Source of the DNA: Prorocentrum cordatum | Lineage: Eukaryota > Sar > Dinophyceae > Prorocentrales > Prorocentraceae | Assembly (NCBI GenBank): GCA_963575745.1 | Contig: CAUYUJ010002058.1 | Coordinates: 260,802 to 288,301, forward strand | Length of the DNA stretch: 27,500 nt | Reading direction: 5' to 3' | Shown here: positions 15,988 to 23,564 of the stretch, piece by piece | How the letters are laid out: every line of letters starts with the position of its first letter | Position numbering within the stretch: the first letter of the stretch is position 1 | The notes under the pieces: generated by a model | The model's input: the letters and a program-made list of their open reading frames with translations, nothing else | Database searches by the model: none | What the model was told of the DNA's origin: nothing | Program-made: the position numbers and the translations under genes

Positions 15988-16193
15988 GGAGGAGGAGGAG
16001 GAGGAGGAGGAGGAGGAGGAGGAGGGAGGAGGAGGAGGGAGGAGGAGGAGGAGGAGGGGAGGGGGAGGGGGAGGGGAGGAGGGAGGGAGGGAGGGAGGGA
16101 GGAGAGGGAGGGAGGGAGGGAAAGTGGGAGGGAGGGAGGGAGGGAGGAGGAGAAGGAGGAGGAGGAGGAGGAGGAGGAGGAGGAAGAAAATCA
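15988..16193. repeat. (GGA)n/(GGGA)n tract
   Basis: GGAGGAGG repeats give way in the middle (about 16080-16145) to GGGAGGGA tetramers and then return to GGAGGA. Runs of G make quadruplex formation possible. Confidence 0.95.
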
Positions 16194-16299
16194 CCAGATG
16201 GACCCGGGAGGGGTACGGTACGGGGACCGACTCTGAGCGGATTCGCCGGCATCCCCCGCTCTCGACAAGTTTTCTCGGGGCCCATCCAAGTCAGACCCC

Positions 16300-16505
16300 C
16301 CGGCCGCCTCGAAACGTTAGCATGATTCTTCGGATCGGCACGATCGAAATGGGAAGGGAAAGAACAGGAACGGACCGACAGCAGTTCGGCCCATGTTGGG
16401 CAGGACTCGCTGTCGGCGTCGCCGCGGACGGTGTCCGTCTGAGACAGACAGGCGCCTGCCCAACAGCAGCCACTGCCAACATGTGCTGTTGGGTATCGTA
16501 CCCAT
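16300..16505 (+). repeat. Dispersed repeat shared with 9484-9600
   Basis: 16405-16505 matches 9484-9600. GTTGGGCAGG (about 16394) and CCTGCCCAAC (about 16454) form an inverted pair around a CGTCGCCGCGG-containing loop. Confidence 0.5.
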
Positions 16506-16547
16506 GTTTGTCGTTTGTCGCACCCATTCCGGGCGTCCAAATCGGAG

Positions 16548-16645
16548 GTCCGCTCAGATTGTGTAGATCGGCGTTGGGCCCCCTTTGGCGGCGCCTCCAG
16601 CGCAGCCCCTGGCGCGCGGAGCGCGCCAGGGAGGGGGGTCAAGAA
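16548..16645. repeat. Family 5 foldback, copy 2 (partial)
   Basis: GATCGGCGTTGGGCCCCCTT, TGGCGGCGCCTCCAGCGCAG, CCCCTGGCGCGCGGAGCGCG, CCAGGGAGGGGGGTC match 11650-11715 in order. The outer arms are missing. Confidence 0.65.
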
Positions 16646-16654
16646 CCCCCCTTT

Positions 16655-16955
16655 TTGGCACACCATTCACACGTTTCGTGGCCTCACGGGGAGCTCCACC
16701 GAAGGTCACAGTGGAAGGGTTCGCATAGCGCCACTGCACCGATTTTGGCACACCATTCACACGTTTTGTGGCCCTATAGGGGGCTCCAACAAAGTCCCCA
16801 GTGGCAGGAAAAGCATGCATGACCGCGCACAATCTCGGCACACCCCTCACACGTTTCGTGGCCCGATATAGTGCTTCACGGAAGGCCCCAGCAGTTGCGT
16901 TAACATGCGGTTCCACTTTCCATTTCGACACACCTTTCACACGTCTCTTCGGGGG
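16655..16955 (-). repeat. Diverged satellite units, inverted
   Basis: About three units: TTGGCACACCATTCACACGT, TTCGTGGCC, GGGAGCTCCACCGAAGG, CAGTGG and GCATG-GCGT. Further units follow at 17145-17341 and 17500-17600 after a family 4 hairpin. Confidence 0.85.
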
Positions 16956-16959
16956 CAAC

Positions 16960-17105
16960 GATAAGGGGGGATTCATCGACCCCAAGTCGCCCATTGATCG
17001 CCGATATGGGCCCGATAGCCCCAACCTGCCCAGGAAGGTGCGGATTCACTATCGGGGGCCTATCGCCGATCTATCGGCGATGTATCGCCGATTCCACGTC
17101 GATGC
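16960..17105. repeat. Family 4 ATCGCCGAT hairpin, copy 2
   Basis: GATCGCCGATATGGGCCCGA-TAG is partly inverted relative to CTATCGGGGGCCTATCGCCG-ATC. TATCGGCGATGTATCGCCGA follows. It is inserted within the inverted satellite cluster. Confidence 0.7.
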
Positions 17106-17144
17106 ATCCCCACCTATGCCAGTCCCCCCCTATCGTTGCCCCTC

Positions 17145-17341
17145 ATCTCTTGGCCCCACAGGGAGCTCCACCGACGGCCCCAAAGGCAGGAGTCGCATGC
17201 GCGACCGCGCCCAGCTGGGCACGCCCTCGCACGCTTCGTGGCCCCCATGCAAAGCTCAACCGAAGGCCCCAGTGGCAGGAGTCGCATGCGTGACCGCGGC
17301 CATTTTGGCACACCCCTCACACGTTCTGTGGCTCCATAGGG
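17145..17341 (-). repeat. Satellite units left of MITE E
   Basis: Two units of the GAGCTCCACCGANGGCCCC, AGTGGCAGGAGTCGCATGCG, TGACCGCGGCCATTTTGGCA type. The last 75 bp (17267-17341) are repeated directly on the other side of MITE E. Confidence 0.85.
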
Positions 17342-17499
17342 TTAGGTCGGGTCTGTCCCTCTACAGAAGGAAAATTCAAAGATAGTCAAAACATAGTCTT
17401 GGGATAACGTTTTTATTATTGTTTGACCATTTGGGAGTATTTTTGATTATTCTTATGTTTTATCCAAAATCCCCCTGTAGGGGAACAGGCCCGACCTAA
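17342..17499 (+). mobile_element. Family 1 MITE, copy E
   Basis: TTAGGTCGGGTCTGTCCCTC then TACAGAAGG at the 5' end, CATAGTCTTGGGATAAC core, ATCCCCCTGTAGGGGAACAG then GCCCGACCTAA at the 3' end. It sits in a satellite cluster and is abutted exactly by 17267-17341 and 17500-17574, two 75-bp direct repeats that begin CCCCAGTGGCAGGAGTC and end CCATAGGG and differ at only a few bases. Confidence 0.85.
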
Positions 17500-17600
17500 C
17501 CCCAGTGGCAGGAGTCACATGCGTGACCGCGGCCGTTTTGGCCCACATCTCACACGTTCCGTGGCTCCATAGGGCGCTCCACCGAAGGCCCCGCCGCCTG
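17500..17600 (-). repeat. Satellite unit right of MITE E
   Basis: CCCCAGTGGCAGGAGTCACA, TGCGTGACCGCGGCCGTTTT, then CACACGTTCCGTGGCTCCAT, AGGGCGCTCCACCGAAGGCC. This is the last unit of the cluster. Confidence 0.85.
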
Positions 17601-18300
17601 CTGCTCCCCAAGGCAGCGCCGACAGACGCGCAGATCAGACGTAATGGGTTATGCAACCTGGTACGGCCGACCCGTGCGATTTTGTTCTCACGCACGCCTT
17701 GGTCTTTTTGCGAGCCCCTGCCTTCCCGAAGTTCCCACTTGTCTTGCGGTATTCACGGCTGCATATGGTCGTGTGGATCTTTCGCCGGGCTAATTTCAAC
17801 ACGCGGCCCCTTAAAGCCCCGACTTTTTCCCCAGGGCTGGTTGTTCATCCTGAGTCGTTTTCCGACGGTCCCGGGGCTCAGCGAGGGCCCTTGAAGCTGA
17901 AACTTGCCTAAAACTTCCCGCCCTGATGTTTTACGACGCGAGCATGTTTGGGCAGCTGAAGTCTTGCTTGTGACGTTTCCTGTCACGAAATTCCTGCAAG
18001 TCGGAGGCCACTGTGGCGCCGCGACGGCTGGTTCTCTCGGGGCAAAGCGGGCCTCCGTGGCCTCCTCCTGTTTTGTATGTCTTTGTCGTCACAGGCGGCA
18101 TGTTCCTGTCGTGTCCTGACTGCCGCGCCTCAAGTCGCTGCGGCTCCCGTACCCTGGACCCGTGGCACCCTGGACAACCACGGCCCTGGGGCACTCGTTC
18201 CTGCTACCTGTTCGATGGCACAAGGTTGCACTTCGTCTCAGCGTCGCTCTCCACTCTCCCTGATCCCTGACGCAGCTCGGTTGCAAGGCGCGTCGCTTCT
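17600..18300. other. Low-copy stretch, no recognised gene
   Basis: No internal or shared repeat is visible. Several medium frames exist on both strands without identifiable motifs. A short unopened frame ending near 18441 (FMEKARLCKYVDCGTA) looks protein-like but is too short to assign. Confidence 0.35.
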
Positions 18301-18583
18301 CGCCGCCAATTCGAGGCTGGTGTAAGTGATGAGCCGTTGACGGCAGCACCAACCACAGCATTTTGCTTCTACCGGTACTTCGCCGCCGGGTTCATGGAAA
18401 AGGCGCGCCTTTGCAAGTACGTCGACTGCGGCACCGCCTGATCCCGAGGCTTTGCCTCCTCCCGGCCTCGTTATGAGGCTGCGCCCCCCTTTTTCCCTCC
18501 CCCATCTCTGGTTAAGCCAAGCTTCGCGCGGCCCGCTCAGCTTCGACCGGAAGAGGTGCGCTCTCGACCCGCGAATCCAAAAA

Positions 18584-19075
18584 TCATGCTTTGCATGTCT
18601 TCGCCAGGCCCTCGCGGACCAGCGGCCAGTCTTCTTGCATCGGTGGCGCGGGGTCTTGCGCCTCACTCGGAGAAGGAGCAGCACCGGGGACGTGCGTTCT
18701 CGGGGCTCCGCGCCCCGCTCCTGCACGGAAGCGGGGCCCGTCCTTGCCGCAGCTGCTGTGAGGAATTCTGGAGGCCTTCGCGCGGCGTGCAATAGCTGCT
18801 CGTGCACGCGTCCGCCCCGTAAGGTATGGGACGGCGTTCGCGCGGCGTGCAATAGCTGCTCGTGCGCGCGTCCGCCCCGTAAGGTATGGGACGGCCTTCG
18901 CGCGGCGTGCAATAGCTGCTCGTGCACATGTCCGCCCCGTAAGGTATGGGATGGCGTTCGCCCGGCGACGTTTCTTGTGCAAGTCCGAGCTAAAGCTGGC
19001 GTGAACTCGACGCAAATCCGATGTACAGTCAATCCGCGCAGTAAGGATGAGCAACTTTCCAGGGATTTTTCTCAT
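18584..19075 (-). CDS. Unassigned open frame with three 20-residue repeats
   Basis: The minus frame starts with ATG and gives 163 residues. Residues of about 38-100 contain the repeat AKAVPYLTGRTRARAAIARR three times, encoded by a 60-bp DNA tandem repeat. The C-terminal part (SPSEAQDPAPPMQEDWPLV) is acidic and proline-rich. A multiple-of-three period keeps several frames open on both strands: a 263-residue plus frame (18452-19243) and another minus frame (18238-19032) cross the same DNA, so none is secure. No domain is recognised. The N-terminal ILTARIDC echoes the minus frame at 1599-1859. Confidence 0.25.
   Translation of the reverse strand: MRKIPGKLLILTARIDCTSDLRRVHASFSSDLHKKRRRANAIPYLTGRTCARAAIARRAKAVPYLTGRTRARAAIARRANAVPYLTGRTRARAAIARRAKASRIPHSSCGKDGPRFRAGAGRGAPRTHVPGAAPSPSEAQDPAPPMQEDWPLVREGLAKTCKA
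18774..18968. repeat. 60-bp tandem repeat, three near-perfect units
   Basis: The unit is CCTTCGCGCGGCGTGCAATA, GCTGCTCGTGCACGCGTCCG, CCCCGTAAGGTATGGGACGG, with starts near 18775, 18835 and 18895 and a partial fourth after 18955. Units differ at only a few positions, so the expansion is recent. Confidence 0.95.
19021..19065 (+). repeat. Short repeat shared with 1828-1870
   Basis: ACAGTCAATCCGCGCAGTAA, GGATGAGCAACTTTCCAGG aligns without gaps to ACAGTCAACCCGCATAGTGA, GGATGCGCAATTTTTCAAGG. Confidence 0.6.
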
Positions 19076-19129
19076 AACATGCTTGCGCGTCCTCGATCAT
19101 CGGGATGGGTCAGCGGGGGGCGGGGCGGA

Positions 19130-19400
19130 TATCATGGCCAGGCCAGGGTCCACGGTATCTCCGTAGATCTCATGGACTCTTCTTACTTCGAAGCGATCGG
19201 GCCGAGGTATGATGTCAAGGTCGGCTCGTCGAGGGTACCCTGATGTTTTTCGTGCTCGTTGGATGTTTTCGTGCGCCCTAGGGGAAGGCACCTTCGAGCG
19301 ATTCTATGGTCTGGGGTGCGGTGGCCGGCGGAGGGTCTCATGTTATTGAAGGATGTTATTCTGCCTTTTGGTCCGATTGTACGTTCCCGGGCCACCTCTT
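19130..19400. repeat. Dispersed repeat, MITE-free paralogue of 785-1150
   Basis: 19245-19390 aligns with the two flanks of MITE B (GCTCGTTGGATGTTTTCGTG; GCCGGCGGAGGGTCTCATGT). The MITE insertion point corresponds to about 19282-19292 (GGAAGGCACCTTCGAG). The preceding GATATCATGGCCAGG-CCA block (19135-19175) also recurs at 24785-24825 (GATATCATGGCGTGGGCCA). Confidence 0.6.
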
Positions 19401-19523
19401 CGGCCGCGCACGTGCTTCGGGCTATGAGTTGCGAACCCCCTCTTGGGTGCCCTCCTCGGACGCCACCGAGAGAACCTCCGAAGCCGGAGGGGGCGGGCGG
19501 GGCTGGGACGAAGATAGATACGT

Positions 19524-19645
19524 TCCAGAGCGATCTCGAACGCGCTCACAGCGTTCGGGAACGCTCTGAGACGGCCGCGGCGCCCGAGATCTCCTCCAGA
19601 GCCGCCGAATCTCAGAGATTCTGGATTTATCCTCGCCCGAATGTA
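19524..19645 (+). repeat. Dispersed repeat shared with 3655-3785
   Basis: TTCCAGAGCG, AACGCGCTCACAGCGTTC, GGAACGCTCTGAGACGG, GGCGCCCGAGATC and CCAGAGCCGCCGAATCTCAG follow the order seen at 3655-3785. Confidence 0.7.
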
Positions 19646-19744
19646 TTATCATCTTCGCTTCGTCTTACAAGAGTTGTGGCCCCTCCTTTTTTTCTTTGCA
19701 TCTTCGGGTGACCTTTCCTGTCCTGTAGGTGGCAGTCCTGTCCT

Positions 19745-19880
19745 GTACTCCGACGTGGCTTCGACGCGGGCATTTCGACGTGGATTCGGCATAGAGTCGA
19801 CACTGATGCGACACGGATTCGACACGGATTCGATGCGCTCGACACGGCTTCGACACGGCTGCGACGTGGATCGCGGCGCG
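19745..19880. repeat. CGACACGGATT-type short tandem repeat
   Basis: About ten degenerate words of the form TTCGACACGG or GCGACGTGGATT at intervals of 10-12 bp, including a GATTCGACACGGATTCGA run near 19815. Confidence 0.75.
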
Positions 19881-20021
19881 TCGGGACAGATGAGGTCATC
19901 CGAAGGTGCAACACACAGCCATGGTGGCGCCCTCTGCTTGGACGCCCCCCCAGAGTCGGCGGTGGACGAGCCTCCCTTCATCAGGAGGGAAAGTAACACA
20001 GACACAATTAATCGTCGACTC

Positions 20022-20096
20022 CCAGGAAAATATAGGAAAATATGGGAAGTGGGGGGGAAGACAAAAACTAGAAAATATAGGAAAATATGGGGAATC
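20022..20096. repeat. A/T-rich direct repeat
   Basis: GAAAATATAGGAAAATATGG occurs twice (about 20028 and 20072), separated by a G-run and GACAAAAACTA. It is an A/T-rich pocket in GC-rich DNA. Confidence 0.75.
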
Positions 20097-20149
20097 CTTT
20101 TATTTGTGTGTATTTTTTTGTGTGTCCCAAGGCCCCTTCACTTCAGTAA

Positions 20150-20420
20150 ACCACCCTTTAGTCCAAACGGCCCAGGACCGAAACCGACGGGCCTGGACCC
20201 GCAACACATGACGGCCGCGACCCCCTCTCGCGAACCGAAAACGGCCAATTCGCCAATCGACGCGTCAGGTCAGGAGGTCTGTCAACCTCCGAGAGGGAGA
20301 GCCTCCGAGGCCGGAGGGGGCCGGCCCGCGAGGAGTGCGTGAACTTGGCGTGGGACCAGCCGGTGAGCTCAGAGGTGCCCCCCGCCGCGTCGCGCGCCCC
20401 GCCGAGCGGCCAGCCCGGCC
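20150..20420. other. Stretch with no assignable gene
   Basis: Contains CTCCGAGAGGGAGAGCCTCC and GAGGCCGGAGGGGGC, the latter resembling 19480-19497. Otherwise nothing recognised. Confidence 0.3.
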
Positions 20421-20424
20421 TCAG

Positions 20425-20815
20425 CTCGGCGGCGAGCCCGGGGGGTTTGAGGCTCGAGGTTTTCGAGGTTCGATCGATCTGGGCGGGATCGGAGTAGTTA
20501 GATTCAAGCAGTGGCGAAGCGTCCTGGTTCGCCTATGGGCCCACCAAAGAATGGTCTGAGAACCGTTTGTGGTCTGCACGAGATGTTCTTAGAACGATTC
20601 TGGCTGGGACTGCCTTGTTTTATCACATCGGGTTCATGTGCTAAGAACATTGCTTCTGTCCGGGTTCTAAGGGAATTTCGTGGTAGGCCTGTAGGAATGC
20701 CCGGACGGTCGGTCCCTGCTCAAATCTCGGCGGCGAGCCCAGGGGGCTTGAGGTTCGAGGATTTCGAGGTTCGATAGATTTAGGCCTCCTAGGTGGGATC
20801 GGAGTAATTTGATGG
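20425..20815. repeat. Two 85-bp direct repeats about 305 bp apart
   Basis: 20425-20500 and 20728-20815 both carry TCGGCGGCGAGCCC, GGGGG, TTGAGG-TCGAGG, TTTCGAGGTTCGAT-GAT and GTGGGATCGGAGTA-TT (the first with GGCGGGATCGGAGTAGTT). They join a family 2 type end to a family 3 type end, so they look like hybrid or nested element borders. The DNA between them has no gene I recognise. Confidence 0.65.
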
Positions 20816-21030
20816 GGTCGGAGGGTCGCGCCGCATCGCCAATGCATCCGCGATGCGGCTCGATGTGGAGCCCGGTTTCTCCACGTCGACGTCGCGGATG
20901 AATCGCCGACGTCGACGAGGCATCGTCGATACATCGTCGATGCATCGTCGATACATCGGCGATGCATTGGCGATGCGGCGATCCTTTGACTCCATGTGCT
21001 CTGACCCCATCTAGGAGGCTTCTAGATTGC
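20785..21030. mobile_element. Family 3 foldback element, copy 2
   Basis: Left end GGCCTCCTAGGTGGGATCGG, then GGGGTCGGAGGGTCGCGCCG and CATCGCCAATGCATC. The right end in reverse complement reads GAAGCCTCCTAGATGGGGTC, then GCCGCATCGCCAATGCATCG. The arms are about 70 bp. The core is a tandem run of CATCG(T/G)CGAT(A/G) words (about 20920-20975). Confidence 0.8.
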
Positions 21031-21194
21031 GCTTCGAGATTTCCGGGGTTCGATCGAGGGTTTCGGGCGTTTTCGTCGGTTGTCGACGGTCTTCCAGCCT
21101 CGGGATTCTTTCCTGCAGCTGCGCCTCGCCGAGGGCGTTCCGGCATTGCCCGGATCGTCCCGAATGGCCGCCGGAGGGTCAAGTGATGACCCGA

Positions 21195-21298
21195 AGATCA
21201 GATTCGGCGGCGCGCCCGGGGGGAATCCGCTGCCTTCTGAGAAGGCTTTTTCCTTTTCATTTCCCCCCCTCGCTCGCCGCCGATCATCGGAGGAGGAA
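21195..21298. mobile_element. Family 2 minimal element, copy 3
   Basis: AGATTCGGCGGCGCGCCCGG then GGGGAATCCGCTGCCTTCTG, AGAAGGCTTTTTCC, and the inverted end CCCCCCCTCGCTCGCCGCCG then ATCATC. At about 100 bp it is almost only the two inverted ends. Confidence 0.7.
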
Positions 21299-21299
21299 G

Positions 21300-21700
21300 A
21301 CTAGTCTATACTCATCGGCAGTTGAGCCACGAAGGAAAACGGGTTCGCCTTCACTGACATTGGCGGGTGAGTTGCCCGCGTAAGGTCGCGCGTGAGCTCT
21401 TCGTTTCCAATGTGGCGCACCGCGCTGGCGCACCGCATAAGCCACCGCGTAAGGTCGTTGAGCCATCTCAGGTATGTCCGTGTTCGGAGACTGGCCGATT
21501 CGAATCTGGCATCATCCAGTTTCAAATCCGCTTGTTTCTGTTCATCCGGCGTCATTTGGCCTCATCCCAAGCTTAATCCGTCCCATAATCGGGCTTAAAG
21601 CCTTCCTGATCGGGCTTAGCCTTTCTTTCGTCCAGAGCTTGTGTTTCTTATCCACACCATCCCCATCCCCCCGCGGCTAGCAATCATTGGCGATAGTGCG
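21300..21700. other. Low-copy stretch, no recognised gene
   Basis: No shared repeat. GTTGCGCACCGC-type words (GGCGCACCGC twice, near 21413 and 21427) and GGGCTTA words near 21590-21620 are the only local structure. Confidence 0.3.
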
Positions 21701-21743
21701 TAGCGGGGGGTGGGCTGGAATAGGAGGAGGAGCAGGAGGAGGA

Positions 21744-21901
21744 TTAAGTCGGGCGTGTCCCTCTACAGGAGGAATATTCAAAAAGAGTCAAACATACTCT
21801 GGGGACGATTTTTTGATTGTTTTAGATTCTGTTTGAGTGTTGTCGGTGTATTCTCTATTTTTCCTCCAAGATCCGCCTGTAGGGGTACACGCCCGACTTA
21901 G
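21744..21901 (+). mobile_element. Family 1 MITE, copy F
   Basis: TTAAGTCGGGCGTGTCCCTC then TACAGGAGGAATATTCA, core TACTCTGGGGACGATT, 3' end ATCCGCCTGTAGGGGTACAC then GCCCGACTTAG. GAGGAGGA (21736-21743) and GAGGAGGT (21902-21909) could be an 8-bp target duplication, but both lie in GGA repeats, so this is weak. Confidence 0.85.
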
Positions 21902-22104
21902 GAGGAGGTGGAGGAGGAGGAGGAGGAGGAGGAGGCGCGGGTCAGCCCCAGAGGGCGCGGACGTGCAGCCGCGCTGCGCGCGTCGCGGCGGCCGCAGCGG
22001 CCGACGAGCGAGCCCTCTCTCTCCAGGGGGTGCCGCGAGGGTGCGGGGAGGACAGCCCGCGTCGCGCAGCGCGGGTCGGGGTGCGCGACGTGAGGCGACC
22101 AGGC
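21902..22104. other. GGA tract and GC island between MITEs F and G
   Basis: A short (GGA)n tract (to about 21936) followed by very GC-rich DNA (CGTCGCGGCGGCCGCAGCGG and similar). It lies between two family 1 MITEs in the same orientation, like the cargo of a composite element. No protein is recognised. Confidence 0.35.
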
Positions 22105-22112
22105 GTGTAGGT

Positions 22113-22441
22113 TTAAGTCGGGCCTGTCCCTCTACAGGAGGGATATTCAAAAATAGTCAAAACACAGTCTGGGGACTATGTTTTGACAACCTCCTCCTCC
22201 TCCTCCTCCTCCTCCTCCTGCTCCTCCTCCTTCTCCTCCTCCTCCTCCTCCTCCTCCTCATCCTCCGCTTCCTTCCCCCACTCCTAGCCCTTTCGATCAG
22301 GGTCGGCGGCACCGGCCGTCAGGCCTCTCCAATAGTCAAAACACAGTCTGGGGACTATGTTTTCACCATTTTCGCTCATTTTGGGATTATTTTCAGATTT
22401 TTCCTCTAAAGGCCCGCTGTAGGAGGACGTGCCCGACCTAA
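22113..22441 (+). mobile_element. Family 1 MITE, copy G, interrupted, with 8-bp target duplication
   Basis: Ends TTAAGTCGGGCCTGTCCCTC and GCCCGACCTAA. A perfect 8-bp direct repeat GTGTAGGT abuts both ends (22105-22112 and 22442-22449), and it is not palindromic, so the target duplication is clear. The element is double length because 146 bp (22185-22330, mostly CTC repeats) has been inserted in the middle, flanked by perfect 33-bp copies of element sequence (22152-22184 and 22331-22363). Confidence 0.9.
22185..22330. repeat. 146-bp (CTC)n-bearing insertion inside MITE G
   Basis: Starts GACAACCTCCTCC, contains (CTC)n to about 22265, then a short unique tail including GATCAGGGTCGGCGGCACCG. The flanking 33-bp direct repeats begin AATAGTCAAAACACAG and end ACTATGTTTT, and are identical, so the event is recent. 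Confidence 0.9.
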
Positions 22442-22458
22442 GTGTAGGTGCAGAGCTT

Positions 22459-22626
22459 GGGAAACGAACAATGACATAAACATAACAACTGGGAGGTCCG
22501 CGCGGATTTCTCGGATCCGCGCTGGGGCCCCCTGGCGGCGCTGCCGGCGCCGCCCCTGGCGCAGCGCCGATCCGAGAAATCCGTGCGGACCTCCGAATTG
22601 TTCTGTTTATGTCATTATTCGTTCCC
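22459..22626. repeat. Family 5 foldback, copy 3 (full length)
   Basis: The left arm GGGAAACGAACAATGACATA, AACATAACAACTGGGAGGTC, CGCGCGGATTTCTCGGATCC pairs with the right arm GGATCGG.. read in reverse: CGATCCGAGAAATCCGTGCG, GACCTCCGAATTGTTCTGTT, TATGTCATTATTCGTTCCC. The arms are about 60 bp with scattered mismatches around a GGCGGCGCTGCCGGCGCCGC centre. Confidence 0.85.
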
Positions 22627-22669
22627 CTATTCAAAGCATTCCACGCGTTGGTGATCGTTGTCTCACTCC

Positions 22670-22890
22670 TCGTTTCGCCGATCGGCGCGGGCCCTCGCAC
22701 CCCTTCCCCCCCTCCCTCCGATGGAGCAGGCCTTGCCTGTCTTGGGCGCCTGTTTCAAGCAGGTGGACGGTTCCCCATAGGATTGCCCTTGAGAGGGCTG
22801 CTCAAAACAGTCGCACTAAAGCCAGACCCCCCTCTCCCCCCACCTTCCGCTCAATGTCGAAATTCCGAATAAGAAAGCGCCCATTCGGCA
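22670..22890 (+). repeat. Family 6 dispersed repeat, copy 3
   Basis: CGTTTCGCCGATCGGCGCGG, GGCCTTGCCTGTCTTGGGCG, CCCCATAGGATTGCCC, CGCTCAATGTCGAAATTCCG. It is closest to copy 1 at 8815-9030. Confidence 0.8.
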
Positions 22891-23197
22891 AATATCACAA
22901 CACACAATGTAGACGTCGTTTGCGGCCTCCAGGGGTGGGTCCGTCAGAAAGCGGCTCTAGATGAAAAGCCGGCTCTGGTGAAAGGGTCGGGACTTTCGGG
23001 GACCCCGCATGTAGGCAAGCATGACATCGGATGCTTGGGATCCACTTAGTTCCTCCCGCTCCGTCCTCCCGTGAAAGAGGAAGCCGACCAGAGGAAGACA
23101 GGGGGGCACAAGCTGGGCATTGCGGGAGGAACCGCTCTCCGTCCTTGAAGCTTTTGCGAACTTTACTACTCGTGTGTGCAGCGACGTGGCAAGCGCC
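22891..23197. other. Stretch with no assignable gene
   Basis: Mixed composition. CTCTCCGTCCTTGAAGC (about 23137) is loosely repeated near 23516 (CCTCCGTCCCTGCAACG), suggesting an older duplication of the MITE H neighbourhood. Confidence 0.3.
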
Positions 23198-23251
23198 CCA
23201 TTGCGGACATCATCTGTGTTCCAGTCTGGCAATTGGTGCAACATTGTAGGT

Positions 23252-23411
23252 TCAAGTCGGGCTTGTCCCTCTACAGGAGGAATATTCCAAAATGGTCGAA
23301 TAATAGTCTGGGGACGACTTTTTGACGATGTTTGACTCATTTCGAGCTTTTTTGGTGTATAATTTTATGTTTCGTCCAAAATCCACATGTAGGGGGACAT
23401 GCCCGACCTAA
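23252..23411 (+). mobile_element. Family 1 MITE, copy H
   Basis: TCAAGTCGGGCTTGTCCCTC then TACAGGAGGAATATTCC, core TAGTCTGGGGACGAC, 3' end ATCCACATGTAGGGGGACAT then GCCCGACCTAA. It is abutted exactly by two 54-bp direct repeats, 23198-23251 and 23412-23465 (starting CCATTGCGGACATCATCTGT, ending ACATTGTAGGT), which differ at three positions. Confidence 0.85.
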
Positions 23412-23564
23412 CCATTGCGGACATCATCTGTGCTCCAGTCCTGCAATTGGTGCAACATTGTAGGTCGACTCCTGCGCGGCGTGAAAGCGACAGCCCAGCC
23501 TTGAAAAGGAGCTGGCCTCCGTCCCTGCAACGGTTGCGCATTTCGAGCTTCGGGGTCGTCTATT

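Noticed and set aside
20455-20490. GAGGTTCGATCGA resembling a tRNA T-arm or SINE B box.
   Set aside because: No matching A box or cloverleaf upstream; the word belongs to the 85-bp direct repeat.
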